In this document: positions 34,075 through 42,002 of the stretch, piece by piece
How the letters are laid out: each line of letters starts with the position of its first letter
Position numbering within the stretch: the stretch's first letter is position 1
Assembly: GCA_963772645.1 (NCBI GenBank)
Contig: CAVYYD010000007.1
Location: 1-64,000, forward strand
Direction of reading: 5' to 3'
Source: DASSQJ01 sp963772645
GTDB lineage: Bacteria; Actinomycetota; Actinomycetes; Actinomycetales; Dermatophilaceae
DNA: 64,000 nucleotides
Position numbers and translations under genes: made by a program
The notes under the pieces: model-generated
Databases searched by the model: none
Told to the model about the DNA's origin: nothing
The model's input: the letters and a program-made list of their open reading frames with translations, nothing else

Positions 34075-34848
34075 ATGCCGATCGACCTGGAGCGGCAGTG
34101 GTTCCTCGACCTCGCTGAGCTCCGCTACGCCGCCACCCCGAAGCGACTCCGCGCCTACCTCGCCGGGCGGGAGGTGCTCGACACCCGCGACGCGCTCCTG
34201 GTCTACGAGCCTCGCCGTGTCGTCCCCTGGTACGCCGTGCCGCCCGGGGACCTTCACCTCCGGCTGACGGAGCACGATCCCGCCCCCGTGCCCGAGCTGC
34301 GGGCGCCGGTACTGCCGCCGCACCGGGACGAGTGGCACACCGTGCCGGGTCGGTCCCTCCATCTGGAGGGCCACGGCGAGGTGGCCTTCCGGCCCGACGA
34401 GCCCGAGCTCGCGGGCCGAGTGGTGCTGCACTGGCATCCGTTCGACTGGCAGGAGGAGGACGAGCCGGTCATGGGCCACCCCCACGACCCGTTCAAGCGG
34501 ATCGACGTGCTGCGAAGTGACCGCCACGTGCACGTCGAGCTCGGCGGGGTCACCCTGGCCGAGTCCTCCCGGCCGATGATGCTCATCGAGACCTCCCTGC
34601 CGGCGCGTTGGTACCTGCCGCGCAGCGACGTCCGACTGGACCTGCTCGGCCCTTCCGAGACCCACACCGTCTGCGCGTACAAGGGCGTCGCGTCCTACCT
34701 CAGCGCCGACGGCGCCCCGGACGTGGCGTGGTACTACCCCGAGCCGCTGCACGACGCGCTCCGCGTCAGGGACCTCATCTGCTTCTGGCGACCCGCCGTG
34801 GTCCACGTCGACGGCGTCCCGGTGGACACCTCGATGCCCGGCGACTGA
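34075..34848 (+). CDS. DUF427 domain protein
   Basis: 257 residues. The C-terminal 110 residues carry the DUF427 block: RIDVLRSDRHVHVELGGVTL, AESSRPMMLIETSLPARWYL, PRSDVRLDLLGPSETHTVCA and YKGVASYLS, with DVAWYYPEPLHDA. The N-terminal half (PKRLRAYLAGREVLDTRDAL, VVPWYAVPPGDL) is the second, related repeat found in the longer family members. Cytoplasmic; some eukaryotic and bacterial relatives are annotated as nucleotidyltransferase-like, but function is unsettled. ATG 34075 is well placed. Confidence 0.85.
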   Translation: MPIDLERQWFLDLAELRYAATPKRLRAYLAGREVLDTRDALLVYEPRRVVPWYAVPPGDLHLRLTEHDPAPVPELRAPVLPPHRDEWHTVPGRSLHLEGHGEVAFRPDEPELAGRVVLHWHPFDWQEEDEPVMGHPHDPFKRIDVLRSDRHVHVELGGVTLAESSRPMMLIETSLPARWYLPRSDVRLDLLGPSETHTVCAYKGVASYLSADGAPDVAWYYPEPLHDALRVRDLICFWRPAVVHVDGVPVDTSMPGD

Positions 34849-34955
34849 GATCCCCGGCGACTGACCCGGCCGACACCGCTGCCCCGTCCCGGTCCCCGCT
34901 CCGGGATGGCCGACCGGACCGGGCCCCAAGCGCGGGACGGATCCGCTACGGGTTG

Positions 34956-35405
34956 GTGAAGCCGGACCGGACGGCCCAGGCTGCGGCCTCGGCCCCGTCG
35001 CAGGTCAGGCATCTGGCGCACATCGACTGGGTCGACCGGTCACTCCGGGATGCCCACGACGGTGTCGCCAGCTGCGTCTACCGCTCGAGCTCGGAGGGCC
35101 CGGCCCCCGCGCAGGGACGACAGGTCCTCCTGACGTCGACCCGGTCCGTCCCGGTCGTCACCCAGTTCGACACCCTCCGGAGGACGAAACCCCCTTCGAC
35201 GGGTGGAAGGGTCCAGGACCTCCTCCTCGCAGGGCTGCCGGCCGTCCGGTACACCGACCCGGGCGGTCGTCTCTGCCAGGTCATGGTGATGACCGGCGAG
35301 GACTCGACCATCACCACTCTCGTCAACGACCCCACCGGCGCGATGGCGAACGACTGCGACCTCGTGGAACGGCTCGAGGCCGGCCTGGTCGCTCCGGTGC
35401 TGTAG
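34956..35405 (+). CDS. Hypothetical protein
   Basis: 149 residues if the GTG at 34956 is used; the frame is open further upstream but Arg/Pro-rich. The C-terminal half reads like a folded domain: VVTQFDTLRRTKPPSTGGRV, GLPAVRYTDPGGRLCQVMVM, and STITTLVNDPTGAMANDC. Third codon positions are strongly G/C in this frame. No family recognised and no close operon partner; the preceding DUF427 gene ends 107 bases earlier. The 284 bases after it, up to 35689, hold nothing I can name. Confidence 0.45.
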   Translation: MKPDRTAQAAASAPSQVRHLAHIDWVDRSLRDAHDGVASCVYRSSSEGPAPAQGRQVLLTSTRSVPVVTQFDTLRRTKPPSTGGRVQDLLLAGLPAVRYTDPGGRLCQVMVMTGEDSTITTLVNDPTGAMANDCDLVERLEAGLVAPVL

Positions 35406-35689
35406 CTCAGGCGGCCCGCCCGCCTGCACCGTGGAGACGCCGACCGGGCGCCTGTGAGGCAGGGCTCGACCGAGCCCGTGGAGGCCGTACCGCGGAGCAG
35501 CCGCCGAGCCGGCCGCGCCCTGAGCCACGTCCGGACCCGTCGCACGGTCACCCGCTACGCTGTGCCCCGGGCGATGGATCCCGCCTGGTCCCGGTGACGG
35601 GCCCGAACCGCCGAGACGGCTGATGGTTCCTGCCCGAGCGATGACACGCGGGCGGGGACCCCTGCCCACCGAGGAGAGGGAGCCGCCAC

Positions 35690-36232
35690 GTGCCGTCCCA
35701 CCAGCCGCCGCAGCCCCACCCGTCCCGGCTCACCCCGTTCGCCGGCCACCCGATCGTCGTCGGGGTGGTCCCGGGCCAGCCCGAGCTCGTGGCGCTGACC
35801 GCCGCGGCGTGGGCCGCCGCCCTCGGCGTCGAGCTCTACTTCGGCTACGCCGACCCGGGCAGGATCACGGTCGAGGAGTACCCGGACGGCTCGGTGCGGC
35901 ACGCCGAGGTCGACCCCGACGCCGTGGACGACTCGTGGCGAGAGCGGGAGGCCCACCTGAGCCAGTTCCTCGAGAAAATGCTCGTCGACGCCGGGGTCGG
36001 CTGGCACCTGCGCTACCTCGCCGGTCGGCCGGACCGGGCGCTGACCCACCTGGCCCGGGCGGTCGACGCCGCGGCCCTGGTCGTCGGGACCCACGTGCCG
36101 GGCGCGTCCAGCCGCTGGCGCGACGTCATGGACGGCTCGGTCGCGGCCCGCCTCTCGCACCACCAGCACCGCCCGGTCCTCGTGGTCCCGCTGCGGGTCG
36201 TGGACTGGCACGCCAAGACCCCGTGGCAGTGA
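35690..36232 (+). CDS. Universal stress protein (UspA) family protein
   Basis: 180 residues from GTG 35690, with GAGGAGAGGGAG upstream. One USP domain: strand PIVVGVVPGQPELVALTAAA, a middle YLAGRPDRALTHLARAVDAA, and the nucleotide-region VVGTHVPGASSRWRDVMDGS followed by RPVLVVPLRVV. The canonical GxxGxxxxxxGS is altered to GTHVPGASSRWRDVMDGS. Cytoplasmic, ATP binding uncertain. Its stop overlaps the next ATG as TGATG, tying it to the two fluoride-channel genes. Confidence 0.83.
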   Translation: MPSHQPPQPHPSRLTPFAGHPIVVGVVPGQPELVALTAAAWAAALGVELYFGYADPGRITVEEYPDGSVRHAEVDPDAVDDSWREREAHLSQFLEKMLVDAGVGWHLRYLAGRPDRALTHLARAVDAAALVVGTHVPGASSRWRDVMDGSVAARLSHHQHRPVLVVPLRVVDWHAKTPWQ

Positions 36233-36708
36233 TGGCGCGCCCCCACCAGCCGGCCGACCCTGATGCGGTGCCGCCACCCCTCAGCCGTGCCGCGACCCTG
36301 GCTCTCGTCGCCGCCGGCGGAGCGCTGGGCACCGCCGTTCGCTGGTCCCTGGAGGCCGCCCACCCCGCGGCCCCCGGCGGCTGGCCGTGGACGACCTTCT
36401 GGGTCAACGTGACCGGTGCGCTGGCCCTCGCCGTCCTGCTCGAGACGCTGGCGGTGCTCGGGCCGGACGGCGGCTGGCGCCGTGCCGCTCGTCTCGGCGC
36501 CGGGACCGGGGCGCTCGGCGGGTACACGACGTACAGCACCTTCATCGTCGAGACCGCCTCGTTGGGCCGTGGCGACAGGTTCCTCACCGCCCTCGCGTAC
36601 GACGTCGCGAGCCTCTCGCTGGGTTTCCTCGCGGCCCTGGTCGCCACGGTCCTCGTGAGCCGGGGACTGCGGAAGGTCGGGCGTCGGCGCCTCGGAGCCG
36701 GCCGGTGA
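36232..36708 (+). CDS. crcB: CrcB/Fluc fluoride channel subunit 1
   Basis: 158 residues, four helices. Diagnostic blocks: AAGGALGTAVRWSLE, the pore-lining FWVNVTGALALAVLLETLA with the conserved Asn, and GTGALGGYTTYSTFIVETAS, whose TTYSTF matches the family Phe-box and Na-site region. Exports fluoride passively. Small Fluc proteins act as dual-topology dimers or as heterodimers of two paralogues; a second gene overlaps this one by GTGA, so a heterodimer is likely. No fluoride riboswitch was recognised upstream, where the Usp gene is coupled. Confidence 0.92.
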   Translation: MARPHQPADPDAVPPPLSRAATLALVAAGGALGTAVRWSLEAAHPAAPGGWPWTTFWVNVTGALALAVLLETLAVLGPDGGWRRAARLGAGTGALGGYTTYSTFIVETASLGRGDRFLTALAYDVASLSLGFLAALVATVLVSRGLRKVGRRRLGAGR

Positions 36709-37070
36709 CCGTCCTGCTCGTCGCCGTGGCCGGAGGACTGGGTGCGGCCTGCCGGTTCCTCGTCGACAGCTGGGTCGCGACCCGGCTGCGGGCGACGATG
36801 CCGACGGGCACCGTCGTGGTCAACGTCACGGGTTCTCTCGCCCTCGGGTTGCTCACCGGCTGGGCGCTGGGGCATTCCGGCGGCGGGGACGTGGTGGCCG
36901 GGCTCGGTACCGGGTTCCTCGGCGGCTACACGACGTTCAGCACGGCCAGCGTGGAGGCGGTCCGGCTGGCCCGCGGCGGCCGGGCCGGGACCGCCGTGGT
37001 CCACGCGCTCCTCATGGTGGTGCTCAGCCTGGCCGCTGCGTCACTCGGGATGTGGCTCGCGGGTCCCTGA
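36705..37070 (+). CDS. crcB: CrcB/Fluc fluoride channel subunit 2
   Basis: 121 residues from GTG 36705. Family blocks: VAGGLGAACRFLVDSWV, TVVVNVTGSLALGLLTGWAL with the pore Asn, and GTGFLGGYTTFSTASVEAVR. Shorter than subunit 1, lacking its N-terminal extension. The GTGA overlap with subunit 1 implies coupled synthesis at similar levels, as expected for a two-gene fluoride exporter. Confidence 0.92.
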   Translation: MTVLLVAVAGGLGAACRFLVDSWVATRLRATMPTGTVVVNVTGSLALGLLTGWALGHSGGGDVVAGLGTGFLGGYTTFSTASVEAVRLARGGRAGTAVVHALLMVVLSLAAASLGMWLAGP

Positions 37071-37170
37071 GCCTGCCGTGCACGGCGTCACCGGCTCGAC
37101 GCAGTATCCACAAATCCATGGAATGTCGTATCGTCGTGGTCGACGTCGTCCCACGGATCGGACCCACCGC

Positions 37171-38526
37171 ATGCACGAGCCGGACCTCGTCGGCGCTCCA
37201 CGTCGACGCGCGAGCAGGGGCGGGGGAGAGGTGCCCCCTCGGCGACCCGGGCTCGCCCTCGGCCTGCGACAGAACGCCGCCCAGTTCCTGCTCCTCGTCG
37301 TCGTCAACGCCCTCGTCGGGGGGATGCTCGGGCAGGAACGGACCGTCCTGCCGATCCTCGCCGAGGCCGAGTTCGGGCTCCGGGCCTACACCGCCGGGCT
37401 GAGCTTCATCCTCGTGTTCGGGCTCTCCAAGGCGGCGACGAACTACCTCGCCGGGGCCCTGTCGGACCGGTTCGGGCGTAAGCCGGTCCTCGTCGCCGGG
37501 TGGCTCGTCGCCGTCCCGGTGCCGCTGCTGCTCATCTGGGCCCCGACCTGGGGGTGGGTCGTCGCGGCGAACGTCCTGCTCGGCGTGAGCCAGGGCCTGA
37601 CCTGGTCGACGACGGTCGTCATGAAGATCGACCTCGTCGGACCGGCGCGCCGGGGCCTGGCGATGGGCCTCAACGAGGCCTCCGGCTATGCGGCCGTGGC
37701 CGCGACGGCCCTGGCCACCGGCTTCCTCGCGCAGGCGTACGGGCTGCGGCCCGCCCCGTTCCTCCTCGGGGTCGCCTTCGCCGCCCTCGGCCTGGGACTG
37801 TCGGCCCTGGCCGTGCGGGAGACCCGGGGCCACGCCCGCCTCGAGGCCGCCGGCCACGTCGCCCGACCCGATGGCCGCCACGACCACCTGCACGCCGGGC
37901 TGACCGACCGCCAGGTCCTCGTCCAGACCAGCCTGCGCGAGCCGGCCCTGTCCTCCGCGAGCCAGGCGGGCCTGGTCAACAACCTCAACGACGGCCTCGC
38001 CTGGGGCCTCTTCCCCCTCCTCTTCGCCGCGGCCGGGCTGTCCCTCGGGCGGATCGGGGTCCTCGCCGCGATCTACCCGGCGGTCTGGGGAGTCGGCCAG
38101 CTGGTCACCGGGGCCCTCTCGGACCGGTGGGGGCGCAAGTGGCTCATCGCCGGTGGGATGTGGCTCCAGGCGCTGGCGCTCGCGGGCATCGCCACCGCCG
38201 ACGGCTTCGTCCCCTGGGCGGCGGCCGCCGCCGCCCTCGGCGCCGGGACCGCCATGGTGTACCCGACCCTCCTCGCCTCGGTCGGTGACGTGGCGCATCC
38301 GGCGTGGCGCGCCCGCGCGGTCGGGGTCTACCGGCTCTGGCGCGACGGTGGCTTCGCGGCGGGGGCCCTGCTCGCCGGGGTCGTCGCCGACCTGCTCGGC
38401 ATCCGCGCGGCGGTCTGGGTCGTCGCGGTGCTCACCGCGGCCTCCGGCCTCGTCGTCGCCGTCCGCATGTACGAGACCCACCCGCGGTCCGCCACACCCC
38501 GGGACGAGGAGGCCCCCAGTGGGTGA
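37171..38526 (+). CDS. MFS transporter
   Basis: 451 residues from ATG 37171. Twelve helices. MFS motif A appears twice: GALSDRFGRKPVLVAGWL after helix 2 and GALSDRWGRKWLIAGGMW after helix 8. The segment QNAAQFLLLVVVNALVGGML opens the first helix, and GLAMGLNEASGYAAVA lies in helix 5. A His-rich loop (DGRHDHLHAGL) links the halves. Its end overlaps an ArsR-rhodanese gene by eight bases, pointing to metal, arsenic or sulfur-compound export; the substrate itself cannot be read. Confidence 0.87.
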   Translation: MHEPDLVGAPRRRASRGGGEVPPRRPGLALGLRQNAAQFLLLVVVNALVGGMLGQERTVLPILAEAEFGLRAYTAGLSFILVFGLSKAATNYLAGALSDRFGRKPVLVAGWLVAVPVPLLLIWAPTWGWVVAANVLLGVSQGLTWSTTVVMKIDLVGPARRGLAMGLNEASGYAAVAATALATGFLAQAYGLRPAPFLLGVAFAALGLGLSALAVRETRGHARLEAAGHVARPDGRHDHLHAGLTDRQVLVQTSLREPALSSASQAGLVNNLNDGLAWGLFPLLFAAAGLSLGRIGVLAAIYPAVWGVGQLVTGALSDRWGRKWLIAGGMWLQALALAGIATADGFVPWAAAAAALGAGTAMVYPTLLASVGDVAHPAWRARAVGVYRLWRDGGFAAGALLAGVVADLLGIRAAVWVVAVLTAASGLVVAVRMYETHPRSATPRDEEAPSG

Positions 38527-39184
38527 CCGTGAGCGCAAGGACGCCCTGTACGAGCAGTTCGCGGCGGTCGGCCGGGTCCTCGGCCACCCGAAGCGGCTCG
38601 AGCTGCTCGACCTGCTGACCCAGGGGCCCCGCAGCGTCGAGGAGCTCGCGGTGGCGACCGGCCTCGGGATGAGCACGTGCTCGGCCCATCTTCAGGCCCT
38701 GCGTGCGGCGGGGCTGGCCACCGCCCGGCGCGAGGGCCGACGGGTCTACCACTCCTGCGCCGGGGACGACGTGGCGGTCCTCTGGGACCGGCTGCGGCGC
38801 GTGGCGCAGGTGCACCGCCCGCACACCGAGCCGGCGCGACGCGCCTACCTCGGACCCGAGGACACCGAGGCGGTCGAGACCGACGAGCTGCGCCGCCGGG
38901 TCGCGGCCGGCGACGTGGTCCTGCTCGACGTGCGTCCGGCGCCGGAGTTCGCCGCGGGCCACCTTCCCGGAGCGGTCCACGTCCCGCTCGACGAGCTCGC
39001 CGACCGGCTCTGCGAGCTGCCGGACGACCGTGAGGTGGTGGCCTACTGCCGGGGCCGCTACTGCGTCCTCGCCCACGACGCGGTCCGGCTGCTGCTGGCC
39101 CGCGGACGGGTCGCCCGGCGCGCCGCCGACGGGCTGCTCGAGTGGCGCCTCGCCGGGTACGAGGTGGAGACGACCCCGGCCTGA
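38519..39184 (+). CDS. ArsR regulator fused to a rhodanese domain
   Basis: 221 residues from GTG 38519. Residues 10-95: ArsR winged helix (FAAVGRVLGHPKRLELLDLL, ELAVATGLGMSTCSAHLQAL, ARREGRRVYHSC). Residues 115-215: a rhodanese domain with DVVLLDVRPAPEFAAGHLPG and the active-site loop VAYCRGRYCVLAHDAV, catalytic Cys in YCRGRYC. Such fusions are known in bacteria and may sense sulfane sulfur, nitrite or arsenic species through cysteines. The second Cys in the loop and STCS in the HTH are candidate redox residues. Coupled to the MFS gene. Confidence 0.92.
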   Translation: MGDRERKDALYEQFAAVGRVLGHPKRLELLDLLTQGPRSVEELAVATGLGMSTCSAHLQALRAAGLATARREGRRVYHSCAGDDVAVLWDRLRRVAQVHRPHTEPARRAYLGPEDTEAVETDELRRRVAAGDVVLLDVRPAPEFAAGHLPGAVHVPLDELADRLCELPDDREVVAYCRGRYCVLAHDAVRLLLARGRVARRAADGLLEWRLAGYEVETTPA

Positions 39185-39231
39185 AGGGCCGCCCCGCCCT
39201 TCCTCCCCCCGGCGTCGCGGGTTCGGCTCGG

Positions 39232-40032
39232 TCACGCGCTCCGCTCGGGCGTGGCGAGGACGACCGAGGTCGCCGTGCGCCGGAGCAGGGCCGCGGTGCT
39301 CGCGGGGAGCGTCTGGTCGGTCACGAGGACGTCGATCCGGTCCAGCGAGCAAAGCAGAACGGCGGCATCGGCCGTGAACTTCGTGTGGTCGGCCAGGAGG
39401 ACCACCCTGTCGGCGATGTCGATGAGCGCGAGCTTCGTCGGGCGTTCGTTGTCGGTGGCGACGTACACCCCGCGTTCATCCACCGCGGCGGCGCCGAGGA
39501 ACAGGGTGCCGACCCGCAGGCTCCTGATCGCCTCGACCGTCATCTGACCGGCGAAGGCCTGACTCTCGTGCAGGAGCTCGCCACCGAGGCCGACCACCCG
39601 CACCCGGCCCCGGCTGAGCAGCAGCTGGATGACGGGGACGGAGTGGGTGACCACCGTTCCGGCGAAGTCGGGTGGGAGTGCCCGGGCCAGGGCGTACGCC
39701 GTCGTCCCGGCATCGAGGGCGACGGTGTCGCTGGCTCCGACGAGCAGGTGTGCCTCGCGCGCGATCGCGGCCTTGGCCTCGGACTGCAGGCCCGAGCGCG
39801 CGGCGAACTCGGGATCGTGCATGGGGCCGTGGAGCAGGCTCACGCCTCCGTGGACGACGCGGACCTCGCCGCGTTCCTCGAGCTTGCGCAGGTCCCGCCG
39901 GACGGTCATGTCCGAGACGCCGAGGTCCTGGCTGAGGCTGGCCACGGAGATGAAGCCCGCCTCGCGCAGGTGTTCCAGGATCCACCGCCGCCGGCGCGGT
40001 GCGCTGTCGTAGCGCATTGCCTTGGGGTCCAC
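39232..40032 (-). CDS. DeoR-family regulator, probable repressor of the sulfoquinovose operon
   Basis: 266 residues from GTG 40032, with GGGAGG upstream. N-terminal HTH: RRRWILEHLREAGFISVASL, SQDLGVSDMTVRRDLRKLEE, then RGEVRVVHGGV, the DeoR signature. The C-terminal DeoRC sugar-phosphate sensor has LDAGTTAYALARALP, GGELLHESQAFAG and LFLGAAAVDERGVYVATDNE. It diverges from the kinase gene across overlapping dyads. E. coli controls its sulfoquinovose genes with a DeoR-type protein (CsqR/YihW), so this is the expected regulator class. The effector would be SQ, SF or a phosphorylated intermediate. Confidence 0.88.
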   Translation of the reverse strand: MDPKAMRYDSAPRRRRWILEHLREAGFISVASLSQDLGVSDMTVRRDLRKLEERGEVRVVHGGVSLLHGPMHDPEFAARSGLQSEAKAAIAREAHLLVGASDTVALDAGTTAYALARALPPDFAGTVVTHSVPVIQLLLSRGRVRVVGLGGELLHESQAFAGQMTVEAIRSLRVGTLFLGAAAVDERGVYVATDNERPTKLALIDIADRVVLLADHTKFTADAAVLLCSLDRIDVLVTDQTLPASTAALLRRTATSVVLATPERSA

Positions 40033-40078
40033 GCTCGACCTCCCGGTGCCAGGTTACGTGGAGAATACTCGACAATAG

Positions 40079-40104
40079 ATGTTGACTTTCCAACATTCGT
40101 TGTT
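40079..40104. promoter_or_regulatory. Overlapping dyads between the DeoR and kinase genes, probable operator
   Basis: ATGTTG (40079-40084) and CAACAT (40091-40096) form a perfect six-base dyad six bases apart. AACA (40092-40095) and TGTT (40101-40104) form a second, overlapping one. The stretch is AT-rich against the window average and TTGACT at 40082 fits a -35 element for the operon. DeoR-type operators are often such repeated short dyads. Confidence 0.6.
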
Positions 40105-40157
40105 AAACTCCACACATCGCCGATGTCACCGCCGACGTCGGAGACCTCGAGGGAGAC

Positions 40158-41087
40158 ATGCCGATGAGCGAGCCGGCCGACGTCGCGCCCGGGCCGGGCC
40201 TGGTCGTCTTCGTGGGCGCGGCAACGGTGGACTCGATCGCCCTCGTCTCCGGCTATCCGGGCGCCGACGACCGCGTGGTCGCCGAGGAGCTCACGTTCGC
40301 GGGTGGGGGACCCGCCGCGACCGCCGCGGTCACGGCGGCACGGCTCGGCGTCTCGGTCGCCTTCGTCGGCACCGTCGGTGACGATCCCGACGGTGAGCGC
40401 ATCCTCGCCGACCTCGAGGGGGAGGGGGTCGACGTCTCCGGGGTCACCCGGGTGCCCGGGCGACGCTCCGCGGCGAGCGTCATCGTCGTGGACCGAGGAC
40501 GGGGCACCCGAGCCATCTGCGCGAGGCCGGGTCCGGCGGTGGACGCCTCGCACGCCGCCGACCTCGTCCGGGCCGCCGAGTGGGTCCACGCCGACCACCT
40601 GGGGTGGGCTGCGGTCCGCGGCCTGCTCGACCCGAGCGCCTCCCGTCGCCCGCGGCTCTCGGTGGACGCCGGCAACCCCATCCCGGACTTCACCCCCGAC
40701 GGCGTCGACCTCTTCGTCCCGACCGTGCACGCGCTGCGCCGCTGCTACGGGGACCTGCCGGTCGAGTCCCTCCTGCGTGCTGCCCACGACGACGGGGCGC
40801 GCCGGGTGGTGGCGACCGACGGTGCACGGGGCTCCCATGGGGCGGACTCCGGGGGGCCCGTCGTGCACGTCGAGGCAGTTCCCACCGACGTCCTGAGCAC
40901 GCTCGGCGCCGGGGACGTGTTCCACGGCGCGCTGGTGGCTGCCCACGTCCGGGCCAGGCCGCTGGAGGAGGCCCTGCGCTACGCCAACACGGTGGCGGCG
41001 ATCTCATGCACCGGCCTCGACGGCCGTTCCGCGATCCCCTCCCACGACCAGGCCCTGGCGCACCTGCGCGCCGTGCCGCCCACCTGA
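40158..41087 (+). CDS. PfkB-family sugar kinase, probable sulfofructose kinase (YihV-like)
   Basis: 309 residues; GAGGGAGAC precedes ATG 40158 (ATG 40164 also possible). PfkB fold with N-terminal ELTFAGGGPAATAAVTAARL near residues 45-64 and VAFVGTVGDDPDGERIL; the C-terminal ATP/anion-hole motif is TLGAGDVFHGAL, catalytic Asp near residue 253. As I recall YihV, it shares GGGPAATAAVAAARLG, GAGDVFHGAL and a GGRAGIP segment; here the last is DGRSAIP. It would phosphorylate 6-deoxy-6-sulfofructose at C1. First gene of the operon; 24 bases separate it from the aldolase. Confidence 0.85.
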   Translation: MPMSEPADVAPGPGLVVFVGAATVDSIALVSGYPGADDRVVAEELTFAGGGPAATAAVTAARLGVSVAFVGTVGDDPDGERILADLEGEGVDVSGVTRVPGRRSAASVIVVDRGRGTRAICARPGPAVDASHAADLVRAAEWVHADHLGWAAVRGLLDPSASRRPRLSVDAGNPIPDFTPDGVDLFVPTVHALRRCYGDLPVESLLRAAHDDGARRVVATDGARGSHGADSGGPVVHVEAVPTDVLSTLGAGDVFHGALVAAHVRARPLEEALRYANTVAAISCTGLDGRSAIPSHDQALAHLRAVPPT

Positions 41088-41111
41088 CCCCGTTCCCGCA
41101 AGGAGACCACA

Positions 41112-42002
41112 GTGCCCGTCACGAAACCGTCACCCGCACAGCCGGACCTCTCCCGGCTGACCCGCCCCGGCGGCGGCTTCGCCATGCTGGCCGTCGACCA
41201 ACGGGAGGCCATGCGCGCCATGTTCGCGGAGCACCAGGACACGCCGGTGCCCGACGACCAGCTCCAGCGGTTCAAGGTGCTCGCCACCCGCGTCCTCAGC
41301 CCGTACGCCAGCGCCGTCCTCGTCGACAAGCAGTTCGCCTTCGACGCGGTGGTCGACGAGCGGGCCGTGGCACCGTCCTGCGGCCTGATCGCCGCCGCCG
41401 ACCACTTCATCGCCGGGAACGGGGAACACGTCACCGATGTGGAGATCGACGGGACGGTCGACCCGGACGCGGTCCGGGAGCAGGGCGCCGTCGCGATGAA
41501 GCTGCTCGTCATCCACCGACCGGACGGCGACCCCGACTCGCGGGTCGACATGGTGCGCCGGTTCGTCCGGCGGTGTCACGACGCCGGGCTGGTCAGCATC
41601 ATCGAGCCGGTGGCCAAGGCACCCCGGGACGACCGGGCGTGGGACTGGAACGCGTGCGTCATCGAGGCGGCGCAGGAGCTCGGGTCCCTCGGTGCCGACC
41701 TGTACAAGGCAGAGGTGCCGTACAAGGGCCAGGGCGACGAGGGCGACATCCGCGACGCCTGCGCCAGGATCACGGAGGCGGTGACGTCGCCCTGGGTGGT
41801 CCTCTCCTCGGGGGTCCCCACCGAGCTGTTCCCCCGCGCGGTCGAGCTCGCGTGCGAGTCGGGTGCCTCCGGGTTCCTCGCAGGGCGTGCGGTGTGGGCC
41901 TCCGTCGTCGGCAGCCCCGACCTGGAGCGGAGCCTCCGCGAGGTCTCCGTGCCCAGGCTGCAGCGACTCGGCGCGATCGTCGACGCGGGGGTGTCGCGAT
42001 GA
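41112..42002 (+). CDS. Class I aldolase, probable sulfofructose-1-phosphate aldolase (YihT-like)
   Basis: 296 residues. Cleaves sulfofructose-1-phosphate to DHAP and sulfolactaldehyde. Family blocks in order: GGGFAMLAVDQREAMRAMF, LSPYASAVLVDKQF, CHDAGLVSIIEPV, the Schiff-base lysine in GADLYKAEVP at Lys199, LSSGVPTELFPRAV, and ASGFLAGRAVWASVVG with Arg259. From memory E. coli YihT has nearly the same strings (GGFAMLAVDQREAMR, LSPYASAILVD, GFLAGRAVWASVVG), much closer than LacD tagatose-bisphosphate aldolase; the FLAGR arginine is among YihT's substrate-binding residues. This is the strongest single evidence for the pathway. Overlaps the next gene by ATGA. Confidence 0.9.
   Translation: MPVTKPSPAQPDLSRLTRPGGGFAMLAVDQREAMRAMFAEHQDTPVPDDQLQRFKVLATRVLSPYASAVLVDKQFAFDAVVDERAVAPSCGLIAAADHFIAGNGEHVTDVEIDGTVDPDAVREQGAVAMKLLVIHRPDGDPDSRVDMVRRFVRRCHDAGLVSIIEPVAKAPRDDRAWDWNACVIEAAQELGSLGADLYKAEVPYKGQGDEGDIRDACARITEAVTSPWVVLSSGVPTELFPRAVELACESGASGFLAGRAVWASVVGSPDLERSLREVSVPRLQRLGAIVDAGVSR

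Noticed and set aside
36000..36231. Fluoride riboswitch expected before crcB
   Set aside because: The region is coding for the Usp protein, which overlaps crcB by TGATG; no fluoride aptamer core was recognised.
40580..41998. Long plus-strand frame continuous with the isomerase and joined onward to the binding-protein gene
   Set aside because: It is the wrong frame across the kinase and aldolase genes; the link to the binding protein arises from the isomerase frameshift.
41112..42002. Tagatose-1,6-bisphosphate aldolase (LacD) as the name of the aldolase
   Set aside because: The blocks DQREAM, LSPYASA and GFLAGRAVWASVVG match my recollection of YihT much better, and no galactose or tagatose genes are nearby.
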